A DNA stretch of 50,247 bases, taken from contig WQWU01000012.1 of the NCBI GenBank assembly GCA_009785215.1, forward strand, positions 1-50,247. Direction: 5' to 3'. The DNA comes from Treponema sp. Its GTDB lineage: Bacteria; Spirochaetota; Spirochaetia; Treponematales; Breznakiellaceae. The position numbers and the translations under genes were made by a program. Below the pieces are notes generated by a model. That model did not search any database. It was not told the origin of the DNA and saw nothing but the letters and a program-made list of their open reading frames with translations. Below, piece after piece: positions 43,489 to 50,247 of this stretch. Positions within the stretch are counted from its first letter, which is position 1. Each line of letters begins with the position of its first letter.

Positions 43489-44181
43489 ATGACCCAAGAA
43501 ACCTATGGCCCACCGCCTTTAGCTCCTGGAGAACCCCATTTAGCATGTGTTTTATTGCTGGATACATCCGGTTCAATGTCAGGATCGCCAATTGCAAGTC
43601 TTAATCAAGCTTTGCAGCGATTTAAAGAACAGGTATCGATGGATGAAATGGCTCAAAAGAGAGTTGATATTGCCATTATCGAGTTTAATGATACTGCTCG
43701 TCTTATACAGGATTTTACTCCAATAAGAAATATGCAGCCGATTACCTTGCAAGCAACAGGTTCAACTTCTATGGGAGCTGGTATTAATATGGCTATTGAT
43801 ATGGTTAAAGGAAGAAATCGTTATTATAACAGCATAGGTACTCCGGTTTTTAAGCCGTGGATATTTATGATTACCGACGGAGGACCGACAGATAGTATTG
43901 ATGAAGCAGCACGCCGTATTCAGGAAGAAGAAAGTAAAGGCACACATGGAAAGTTAAAATTTTTTGCGTTGGGTGTAGAAGGGTATTCTAAAGATGCGTT
44001 GTTTAGACTCACAAATAGAGTAATGGAATTAAGAGATAAGGATTTCTCCAGTATCTTTGACTGGATGGGCAAGAGCATGGTTGCAATTTCTGTTAGTCGT
44101 GTTGGTGAAGAAGCGCCATTACCCTTGCTTCCCGAAAATGCAAAAAAAGCTGATCCAAACAGGGATGTCAGCACTTGGTGA
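43489..44181 (+). CDS. TerY-type von Willebrand factor A domain protein
   Basis: A 230-residue VWA protein. The MIDAS metal site is complete: D25-x-S27-x-S29 in LLDTSGSMSG, Thr in TGSTSMGAGI (about 93), Asp in ITDGGPTD (about 130). The size and order with PP2C and kinase fit TerY of the TerY-phosphorylation triad known from tellurite-resistance-type stress systems. VWA proteins bind partner proteins through the metal, so it is a likely scaffold or the phosphorylated target. GAGAGG is the Shine-Dalgarno. The PP2C gene follows after 35 bp. No TerD, TerB or TerC homologues are in the window. Confidence 0.85.
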   Translation: MTQETYGPPPLAPGEPHLACVLLLDTSGSMSGSPIASLNQALQRFKEQVSMDEMAQKRVDIAIIEFNDTARLIQDFTPIRNMQPITLQATGSTSMGAGINMAIDMVKGRNRYYNSIGTPVFKPWIFMITDGGPTDSIDEAARRIQEEESKGTHGKLKFFALGVEGYSKDALFRLTNRVMELRDKDFSSIFDWMGKSMVAISVSRVGEEAPLPLLPENAKKADPNRDVSTW

Positions 44182-44216
44182 AATTGGCAGTTGTAACTAT
44201 TATGGATGGTTAACAA

Positions 44217-45086
44217 ATGATTTATACATACGGTTTTTCAGAGGTAGGTTCTTCGCATCTGGACAGTAAACAGCCATGTCAGGATGCTAATAAAATTGAA
44301 AGAACAAAAAACGGCTGGATTGTAGCTGCAATCGCAGATGGAGTGGGCAGTTGTAAATATTCTGATGTTGCATCCCGTATTGCGGTTGATACATCTGTTT
44401 GTGTTTGCGTAGACGAGATTAATAAAAATGGTAAAAAAGCTAATCTATTAAAAACAATAGAAAAATCATTTACACAAGCTGAGGGGGAGATAGATAAACA
44501 TTCACTTACCAAGGGACATTTAATAACTGATTACGATACTACGTTGGATTTGGTTATTTATGATGGAAAACACGTTACGTACGGACATTGCGGTGATGGC
44601 GGAATTATAGGTTTAACTGCTAATGGAGAATATCTAAGTATAACATCTCCTCAAAAATCGGAAGGTATTTACGTAGTGCCTTTACGTGCCGGTAAAGATT
44701 CATGGCAAATTGACAATCTCAAAGGGGATTTTGCTTCTGTTTTACTTGCAACCGATGGTGTTTACGATGTTTTCTTTCCTTATTTGTTAAAAGGTAAAGA
44801 AGTTGAAATTTATGTTCCTTTAATAAGATATTTCATGGACAATAATATATTAAAGGCTTCAAAAAAAACAATAGACATTGTCGAAAAAGAAAGGAAAAAA
44901 TATTTTTACAGCGAGGCTTGCTCTTCTATAACAGATGATAAAACCATCGTTGTTCTTATAAATGATGCTGTTAAACCAATGTTAAAAGAGGATTCATATT
45001 ATTCAGAGCCGGATTGGAATGCTCTGCAATTAGAATGGGATAAAAAAGCATATCCGCATTTACATGTAAATAATAAGGTGAAATAA
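44217..45086 (+). CDS. PP2C-family serine/threonine phosphatase
   Basis: A 289-residue soluble PP2C phosphatase. Metal-binding motifs are intact: QDAN (D23), IADGVGS (D41), YGHCGDGGI, LLATDGVYD, and the final DDKTIVVL. It would remove phosphates placed by the downstream kinase. The ATG overlaps sequence right after the VWA gene. Only 1 bp separates its stop from the TTG of the transglutaminase-like gene. As the middle member of the VWA-PP2C-kinase triad its partner assignment is good, but the real substrate is unknown. Confidence 0.88.
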   Translation: MIYTYGFSEVGSSHLDSKQPCQDANKIERTKNGWIVAAIADGVGSCKYSDVASRIAVDTSVCVCVDEINKNGKKANLLKTIEKSFTQAEGEIDKHSLTKGHLITDYDTTLDLVIYDGKHVTYGHCGDGGIIGLTANGEYLSITSPQKSEGIYVVPLRAGKDSWQIDNLKGDFASVLLATDGVYDVFFPYLLKGKEVEIYVPLIRYFMDNNILKASKKTIDIVEKERKKYFYSEACSSITDDKTIVVLINDAVKPMLKEDSYYSEPDWNALQLEWDKKAYPHLHVNNKVK

Positions 45087-45087
45087 G

Positions 45088-46095
45088 TTGTTTTTGGAAT
45101 TAATTGGATTTTTTAAGCCCTCTGATAAATTTGATAGTTTCTATTATAAACAGTTATCAGATAAGCAAAAACATGTATTTAAGGCAATGACAGCCGGTAT
45201 CAAAATGTTTACAAAAGAAATTGAAGTTCCCTTGTTGACGATGGATGAAATAAGCATGATATTTAATTATATCATGCTTGATAACCCGATGTTTTATTAT
45301 GTATCGGCTTTTAAGCAAATAACCAATGTTAATAATCAAAAGTGTATTATTAAACCTGTATATAAATATATTTATTTTTTTATAATGCAGAAAAATAAAA
45401 CAATAAAAGGAAATTTACAAATTTTTAACGAATTAAAATGTAAAAGCGAATTGGAAAAAGAATTATATGTTCACGACTATTGTTTGGATAATTTTAAATA
45501 TGATAATACATTCAGTGATTACTCATATACAGTACTTGGGCCGGTATTAAACAATACTGCTGTATGCGAAGGAATTGCTAAATTTGTTAAACTAACGCTT
45601 GATTATCTTGGTGTAAAAAATATGATTGTGCACGGTAAAGCTAAAAATCCTGTAAACAATATTTTAGAATTGCATACATGGAATATTGTGATAATAAACG
45701 GCAAAAAATATCATTTGGATGTTACTTTTGATATGACACTAAAAAATAAAATAAATCGTTATGATTATTTTAATCTTTGTGATGAGGATATAAAAAAGGA
45801 TCATATAATAATTAATAATCTTCCTGCATGTTTAACAGCAGAAAATGATTATTACTCATTAAGTTCTTCTGTTGTGAATACACCCGGTGAATTGGAAGTA
45901 TTCATAAATAAGAAATTAATCCAAAAAATAAAAACATTTATTGTAAAAATAAAAAACGTGAAAGATAAGGAAAATATCGTGAATAGAGTTATCTCTATTG
46001 CCCAGCAGCAATATCAAAATATTTTTAACTGCGGTGTAAAGGTAGAAGTAAATTATAATATATCCCAGCTAATTTTTGAGGTAAGTTATATATGA
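45088..46095 (+). CDS. Transglutaminase-like cysteine enzyme
   Basis: A 335-residue protein with a transglutaminase/peptidase-like core. Cys160 is in NTAVCEGIAKFVKLTLDYLG, His196 in LHTWNIVIING, Asp211 in YHLDVTFD, giving the Cys-His-Asp triad in correct order and spacing. The N-terminal 150 residues are Lys/Phe/Tyr-rich and unrecognised. There is no signal peptide, so it is probably cytoplasmic. The start is TTG at 45088, with AAGGTGA about 8 nt upstream. Its stop overlaps the kinase ATG (ATGA). A transglutaminase-like gene between PP2C and kinase is not part of the textbook triad and may be the module's effector. Confidence 0.72.
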   Translation: MFLELIGFFKPSDKFDSFYYKQLSDKQKHVFKAMTAGIKMFTKEIEVPLLTMDEISMIFNYIMLDNPMFYYVSAFKQITNVNNQKCIIKPVYKYIYFFIMQKNKTIKGNLQIFNELKCKSELEKELYVHDYCLDNFKYDNTFSDYSYTVLGPVLNNTAVCEGIAKFVKLTLDYLGVKNMIVHGKAKNPVNNILELHTWNIVIINGKKYHLDVTFDMTLKNKINRYDYFNLCDEDIKKDHIIINNLPACLTAENDYYSLSSSVVNTPGELEVFINKKLIQKIKTFIVKIKNVKDKENIVNRVISIAQQQYQNIFNCGVKVEVNYNISQLIFEVSYI

Positions 46096-47453
46096 TAAAA
46101 AACATGATATACACAGGTAAAAGCGGAATTTTATATTATCTTTCAGATAAGCCGTTTTCATCCGGCGGCGAGGGCTTCATACATAATGTTAATGGTAAAC
46201 CAGACATTGTTGCAAAAATTTATAGAATAGAAAAGTTAAGTTATGAAAAAGAACGTAAATTATTAAAAATGATAGATTATAAACCAGAAGAAAATATGTT
46301 AACGCAAATAGCATGGCCTATAGACGTACTCTATGATTCATATAATAAATTCGCAGGTTTTACTATGCGTAAAATGTCTATAAATAAAGATTTAAACGTT
46401 ATTTATGAATATGGTTCAGATAATTATTCCAAATTATTATGGGAAAATAAGATAATCATCGCAGAAAATCTTTGTGCAGTTCTTCATTCAATACACGATA
46501 ATGGTCATCACGTTTGCGGCGATTTAAATCCAAAAAATATAAGCGTTAATCCTGAAACAGGATTTGTTGTGTTCCTTGATACCGATTCTTATCATATTCA
46601 GGATGGTATAAATACTTACCGCTGCGAAGTAGGGATGCCGGATTATTTACCATTCGAAATTCAAAATAAAATGCGTGGTGATATAACACTTGTAACAGCA
46701 AACTTACCTACATTTACAGAAGAAACTGATAATTTTGCTTTAGCTATACACATTTTTCAATTGCTTATGAATGGAGCGCATCCATTTGCTTGCAGAGTAG
46801 ATTATTCGCAGAGTCACCCATCTGTAGCGGCTCCGCAGCCTGTTGATAATATTATTAAAGGTAAATTTCCTTTTATGATGTTTTTAACAGGAATTAAAAT
46901 ACCAGTTTATGCACCGGAAATTAAAATATTAACAAAAAAATTGCAGGATTTGTTTAAATTGGCTTTTATAGATGGTCATAAAGATCCAACAAAACGTCCA
47001 AAACCTGAAGAATGGCATATAGCATTACGTGAATTAAGGCAGAATTTAACTAAATGTTCAAAGGTATCACATCATCAATATTATACAAGTTTATCATCAT
47101 GTCCATGGTGTGAGGTAGATAATAAATTTAAAAAGCCGAGTAAAGCAGCTATTAAGCAAACATTGATAAAAGCACCCTCATATACAACGACTATGAAAAA
47201 TAAAATTAATCTTAAAAAGGCTGCTATTGTAATTATTATTGCTAGTATTATCGGATATTTGATATCTATAAATAATAACGATAGACAATCTGCTGATACA
47301 AGACCGCGCCCGCACGAAGGTGTTTCGAATCCAATAACAGCGCCGGCGAATAATAATCAGACAGCACCAAGACCTGCGCCGGCTCCTGCTCGGCCGCAGC
47401 CTTCGCCTGCACCGCCGCCAGCTGCTATACCGCCGCCCGTAGGCGATTGGTAA
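46092..47453 (+). CDS. COG4248-like protein kinase with zinc motif, TM helix and proline-rich tail
   Basis: A 453-residue kinase. SSGGEGFIHNV is the Gly-rich loop, VAKIY holds the ATP-binding Lys, and HVCGDLNPKNISV (Asp about 143) is the catalytic loop. FLDTDSYHI replaces the DFG motif with DTD, as in the TerY-P kinase group. The activation region RCEVGMPDYLPFE is followed by helices. After the kinase domain, SSCPWCEVD (about 336) with an upstream HHQYY suggests a zinc-ribbon remnant. Then comes one membrane helix (about 376-393) and a 50-residue Pro/Ala-rich tail. The tail lies outside the inner membrane if the kinase is cytoplasmic. The ATG overlaps the previous stop. Confidence 0.82.
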   Translation: MIKNMIYTGKSGILYYLSDKPFSSGGEGFIHNVNGKPDIVAKIYRIEKLSYEKERKLLKMIDYKPEENMLTQIAWPIDVLYDSYNKFAGFTMRKMSINKDLNVIYEYGSDNYSKLLWENKIIIAENLCAVLHSIHDNGHHVCGDLNPKNISVNPETGFVVFLDTDSYHIQDGINTYRCEVGMPDYLPFEIQNKMRGDITLVTANLPTFTEETDNFALAIHIFQLLMNGAHPFACRVDYSQSHPSVAAPQPVDNIIKGKFPFMMFLTGIKIPVYAPEIKILTKKLQDLFKLAFIDGHKDPTKRPKPEEWHIALRELRQNLTKCSKVSHHQYYTSLSSCPWCEVDNKFKKPSKAAIKQTLIKAPSYTTTMKNKINLKKAAIVIIIASIIGYLISINNNDRQSADTRPRPHEGVSNPITAPANNNQTAPRPAPAPARPQPSPAPPPAAIPPPVGDW

Positions 47454-47467
47454 AAGGGAGTGTAATA

Positions 47468-48382
47468 ATGAAGAAACCAATGTACATAATATATTTTTTT
47501 ATATTTTTGATAATAAACAGTATTCCAGTTTTTGCTTCCAATAATGAGACAAGAATATTTGTTAATGGAAAACGGGTGAGGTTTAATCTGCCGTTAAGAA
47601 TAGAACAAGAAATAATACTAGCTCCGGTTAATCCAATAGCTGAAAAATTAAGAGCGGATGTACGCTGGAATGCAAATACTGCAACTACTACCATAATTTA
47701 TGGAAATACAGGAGTTGCCATAGCAGTAGGTAATCCAAATATGACTGTTCGTAACATGGATACTGAAACAATAAATACAATTCCATTATCTGCAACACCA
47801 AGATATATAAATGGCGTTGTTTATATGCCGGTTGGAGAAATATTTAATACATTAAAATTGAATGTGTTATGGGATAGGCAAAGCAGTATATTGCAAATTA
47901 ATACACCTGATTATGTGCTATTTCCTCCGCCGTTACCTTCTGAACAAGTTAGAAATGACTTGGAGTTATCTGCTTATATCAGTTTTAGTGAAAGAGACGA
48001 AGTTGTATTTACCGGTTCTATTGGTTTTTATTTGTCTTTATTTCCTTATACTTTTTTTGGTGTAGAAGCAAGATTAGGAAATCGTGCTGATGTAGTAGAC
48101 AGAGGTGAAAAAAATACTAATGGTACACCTAAGAAAAGCCGTGAAAACCAAAAACTGTATGCAGGAGGAGCTCCTGTTTTAGGGGTATTGTATCCAATTG
48201 AAAATGAAATAAGAATACTGGCAGATATTACATGCGAAATAGGAACTCTTGGAATTGCTCCCGGCGCTGGCATTGGAATAATTGTTGAACATATAACTTT
48301 TAAATATAGGGGTATATTTCTAAATGGTCAATTTTGCAATGTTCTTATGCTTGGTATATCTATACCATGGAATAATAAGTAA
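47468..48382 (+). CDS. Exported stalk-domain (copper-amine-oxidase-N-like) protein
   Basis: A protein of about 304 residues. The ATG at 47468 is chosen for its GGGAGTG Shine-Dalgarno and signal peptide (KPMYIIYFFIFLIINSIPVFA). Residues about 25-145 match the stalk domain: IFVNGKRVRFNLPLRIE, ILAPVNPIAEKL, RYINGVVYMPVGEIF, LWDRQSSILQINT. The C-terminal half is strand-rich with glycines (GVEARLGNRA, GAGIGIIVEHI), resembling a small outer-membrane barrel or lipocalin-like domain. It follows the kinase by 14 bp and is likely in the same transcript, giving the module an envelope component. The function is unknown. Confidence 0.72.
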   Translation: MKKPMYIIYFFIFLIINSIPVFASNNETRIFVNGKRVRFNLPLRIEQEIILAPVNPIAEKLRADVRWNANTATTTIIYGNTGVAIAVGNPNMTVRNMDTETINTIPLSATPRYINGVVYMPVGEIFNTLKLNVLWDRQSSILQINTPDYVLFPPPLPSEQVRNDLELSAYISFSERDEVVFTGSIGFYLSLFPYTFFGVEARLGNRADVVDRGEKNTNGTPKKSRENQKLYAGGAPVLGVLYPIENEIRILADITCEIGTLGIAPGAGIGIIVEHITFKYRGIFLNGQFCNVLMLGISIPWNNK

Positions 48383-48418
48383 AGATAAGAATATATTCAT
48401 ATGACAAAAACAATAAAA

Positions 48419-48459
48419 CGCAGAAAACCTTGTTAATGAACAAGTTTTGTGAGTTGTAA
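48419..48459 (+). pseudogene. DUF1016/YhcG tail fragment, copy 1
   Basis: In one frame this reads QKTLLMNKFCEL and then a stop. It aligns with QKTLLMNKLREL of the longer fragment at 49.9 kb, with about five base differences in 40. No upstream part of the gene remains. The rest of 48,383-48,620 shows nothing I can support. Confidence 0.5.
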
Positions 48460-48620
48460 GATTTGTCATCCCATTTTTGCCAAAATCTGCTCTTTTACAT
48501 CGATTTACCTCATAACCCTCAGTTTTTAGGAGATACCATATCCCCCCATTTTTCTCACCACATATACACGTTTGCTTGTTTTTTCTGGATTTTCATTGTA
48601 TATTTACTCTGGAGGTTCTT

Positions 48621-48923
48621 ATGACCTTAACACAAACTGTAGATATTCTGGCTGACAGGCGAGTTCGTTTTGATTTTGAAGTTCCTCGTGAAATACCGGA
48701 AGGAAAAGCAAGAGTTGAGTTTAAAGTTATACCCTTTGTGAAAAAAGAGGAAGAAACGGCTGATAATAAGAAACTACATTTTACCAGAGAGGAACTTGAC
48801 GAAATGGTAAAAAACTCGGAGTCTTTAAAAGTACTTACAGGTATTCTGTCTGAATTAAGGGATGCTGATCTTGATGAAATTCGTATAGCACGGCTGGCAA
48901 AACATTTATATGGAATGGGATGA
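48621..48923 (+). CDS. Putative antitoxin (upstream partner of a PIN toxin)
   Basis: A 100-residue protein from the ATG at 48621, which has GGAGG about 5 nt upstream; a longer frame from 48576 lacks a ribosome site. MTLTQTVDILADRRVRFDFEVP looks like the short beta-strand DNA-binding start of an AbrB/MazE-like antitoxin, followed by a charged toxin-binding tail (FTREELDEMVKN). Its 3' end overlaps a PIN-domain tail by 14 bp. The normal toxin N-terminus is absent, so the antitoxin is probably an orphan. Family assignment is by layout. Confidence 0.55.
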   Translation: MTLTQTVDILADRRVRFDFEVPREIPEGKARVEFKVIPFVKKEEETADNKKLHFTREELDEMVKNSESLKVLTGILSELRDADLDEIRIARLAKHLYGMG

Positions 48924-49080
48924 TTTTGAAGACTTTGTCCAGTTTGTTGTTGGTGAAAGCCTTTCTGTTGATTGCATCGTAACCAGAAACGTTCAAGATT
49001 TTATCTCCAGTTTAATACCTGTATTAACACCGGAAAAGTTTTTGAAAACTATCAATGCCGCAAACAATTCTGTGACCTAG
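48910..49080 (+). pseudogene. C-terminal remnant of a PIN-domain (VapC-like) toxin
   Basis: A 56-residue frame starting ATG at 48910: MEWDDFEDFVQFVVGESLSV, then DCIVTRNVQDF and IPVLTPEKFLKTI. This is the last third of a PIN ribonuclease, including the conserved D-x-I-V-T-R-N-x-x-D-F stretch. The N-terminal part with the first catalytic Asp is missing. The overlap with the antitoxin frame suggests an internal deletion that joined the two. Activity is not expected. Confidence 0.6.
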
Positions 49081-49113
49081 AGTATACTTAGAAAAGGTTA
49101 AAAAGTATTTAAA

Positions 49114-49797
49114 ATGCCAAGAAAACAAATTTACTCACCAGTACATATACATAATAAAAATAAAATGCCTGATGAATCAAGTATAAATAGTCATTGTTTT
49201 AAGAGAATAATGATTACATTAGGACTACTTTAAAGAAAGATAGTAGAAAAAAAAGGACTAAAAGAAGTTAAAATAGATTTTGACGGGGCAAAAATTCAGG
49301 ATGGCAGAGGGAATCGACAGCTTAAAACAGAGGCGGCTCACAATTTACCTCGCAATATACTTATTAATGGACTTTCTACATGGGAGTATATAAATGATCC
49401 CGAATGCAATTTTCACGATAGGACAAAAAAACAATTATATTTATTATCAGCATCGACTGTTATTGTAAAAAGAGAAATTAATTATATTGATTCGCAGTGG
49501 GAAAAAAATGGAATAATGGATGTATTAATAAAATATTTTTATGAGTGTATAAATGTAGAGATGAATACAGATGGCGAGTTTCAATTATTGCTAATTGCTG
49601 GAAAAGATTTAATTGATGGTTGTAAAATGACATTTAATGAAACCATAGAAAAGATAAAAAAACGTAAAACTTATAAAAATAAAAATGAGATATTAGATAA
49701 AGCTTTTGAAGAATATAATAATGTTATTGAAAGTTTTGATTATAATTATTTTATCGAGAGATTTTTAGATATATATAAGTTACCTCAATATAAATAA
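49114..49797 (+). pseudogene. Unknown gene broken by one in-frame stop
   Basis: One continuous frame of about 227 codons from ATG 49114 to TAA 49797 is interrupted only by TAA at 49231-49233. Before it: MPRKQIYSPVHIHNKNKMPD and further to ITLGLL; after it: RKIVEKKGLKEVKIDFDGAK and on to FLDIYKLPQYK. The downstream piece has an internal ATG at 49516 that would yield only 93 residues. No family recognised. Lys/Asn/Ile-rich composition is typical of acquired AT-rich genes. A point mutation in a once-intact gene is the simplest reading. Confidence 0.6.
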
Positions 49798-50027
49798 GAC
49801 TGGGGTTACCCAGTGTAGGAAATCCAAGTGTTGGATTAATCCTTTGTTCCAAGAAAGATGATGCTGTTGTGGAATACGCGCTTAGTCGTAGTATGTCGCC
49901 AGCCTTAATTGCCGAGTATCAAACTCATCTGCCGCAGAAAACCTTATTAATGAACAAGCTTCGTGAACTGCGTGAATTGGCAGAGTCAGAAGGGCTAGTT
50001 GATGATGAGGAAGGGAGAGAGAATTAG
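49794..50027 (+). pseudogene. DUF1016/YhcG nuclease C-terminal fragment, copy 2
   Basis: A frame of 77 codons without a proper start. VGNPSVGLILCSKKDDAVVE, YALSRSMSPALIAEYQTHLP and QKTLLMNKLRELRELAES match the C-terminus of PDDEXK-type DUF1016 (YhcG) proteins, which end in a similar NPPIGLILC...YKLYLP pattern. The nuclease body is gone. The final part is repeated at 48,419. It overlaps the stop of the preceding broken gene in another frame. Confidence 0.65.
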
Positions 50028-50152
50028 TTTAATATTTCCTATAAATATTATGAACAGCATCTCTAAAATAAAAATTAGTTTATCTATTGCGTTACAAAAC
50101 AATTTATACAAAAAGTGGATATTGTGGGCTTGCCCCCATCAAGTACACAAAG

Positions 50153-50247
50153 TTAAGCAGCCATGTTGCGTAAATGATATTCATTAGGCGCAACATAGTC
50201 AAGTACCGAATGCATACGCTCCCGGTTATAATAACTCTCGATGTAAA
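50153..50247 (-). CDS. IS3-family transposase OrfB, C-terminal end (runs off window)
   Basis: The minus-strand frame reads YIESYYNRERMHSVLDYVAP, then NEYHLRNMAA and a stop at 50153. This is the typical C-terminus of an IS3/IS150-type DDE transposase (IESYYNR.R.HS.L.Y..P). The N-terminal part lies beyond 50247. The segment from about 50123 (TGTGGGCTTGCCCCC) to the stop may hold the terminal inverted repeat. Whether the element is intact cannot be judged. Confidence 0.85.
   Translation of the reverse strand, partial: YIESYYNRERMHSVLDYVAPNEYHLRNMAA

Noticed and set aside
47178-47480. 100-codon antisense frame over the kinase tail
   Set aside because: Arg-rich reading of the GC-rich Pro/Ala tail; no ribosome site or family resemblance.
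50123-50152. Exact terminal inverted repeat of the IS3 element
   Set aside because: TGTGGGCTTGCCCCC is a plausible end, but the other end is outside the window and no target duplication can be checked.

Overview
The window looks like a spirochaete chromosome of the Treponema group, possibly a gut-associated lineage. The base composition is AT-rich. Supporting genes are a eukaryotic-type hexokinase, a CarD regulator, a very large N-anchored coiled-coil protein of the kind seen across spirochaetes, lipoproteins with loose lipoboxes (Ser/Gly-Cys), a PEGA/beta-barrel envelope protein and a methyl-accepting chemotaxis protein. This assignment comes from gene content and was not tested by any search.

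Layout. (a) 1-122: 3' end (domains V and VI) of a group II intron. (b) 139-15.7 kb, minus strand: HAD phosphatase, giant coiled-coil protein, uracil-DNA-glycosylase-like protein, AddB-like and AddA-like nuclease/helicase, hexokinase and oligoendopeptidase F; a DNA-repair block followed by housekeeping enzymes. (c) 15.7-22.4 kb: envelope and general genes (exported NlpC-like protein, HtrA, PEGA protein, RadC, glucosaminidase lipoprotein, Eis-like acetyltransferase). (d) 22.5-40.0 kb: carD-ispD-lipoprotein, then a split histidine locus (hisG, hisB, hisF; a trifunctional hisA-hisI-hisE fusion, hisC; hisD). It is interrupted by a DUF3160/MEMO lipoprotein pair, a polar amino-acid ABC transporter and a chemoreceptor, and ends with a Gfo/Idh-type dehydrogenase. 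hisH and the histidinol-phosphatase gene are not in the window. (e) 40.1-48.4 kb: an accessory module built around a TerY-type VWA protein, a PP2C phosphatase and a membrane-anchored COG4248-like kinase. Added to these are a transglutaminase-like cysteine enzyme, a 979-residue protein I do not recognise, a 77-residue acidic protein and an exported stalk-domain protein. (f) 48.4-50.2 kb: decayed mobile and defence debris (antitoxin with a truncated PIN toxin, two DUF1016/YhcG tail fragments, a gene with an in-frame stop, and the C-terminus of an IS3-family transposase).

The strongest candidate for something undescribed is region (e). Its two transcription units start from promoters in which the same palindrome, TACGCA-A-TGCGTA, exactly fills the 17-bp spacer between -35 and -10. 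One regulator, not visible here, probably controls both. The enzymes look like a phosphorylation/dephosphorylation relay coupled to a peptidase-like protein and an envelope component.

Two genome-wide habits also show. First, at least three conserved proteins (HisF, HisC and the ABC ATPase) carry in-frame insertions encoded by inverted-repeat DNA, resembling Rickettsia palindromic elements, and a fourth repeat forms the N-terminus of a lipoprotein. Second, several genes (hisG, hisA-I-E, the PEGA gene, the 979-residue gene, and probably addB and the HAD gene) have a -10 box ending only 5-7 nt before the start codon and no Shine-Dalgarno, which predicts leaderless mRNAs.
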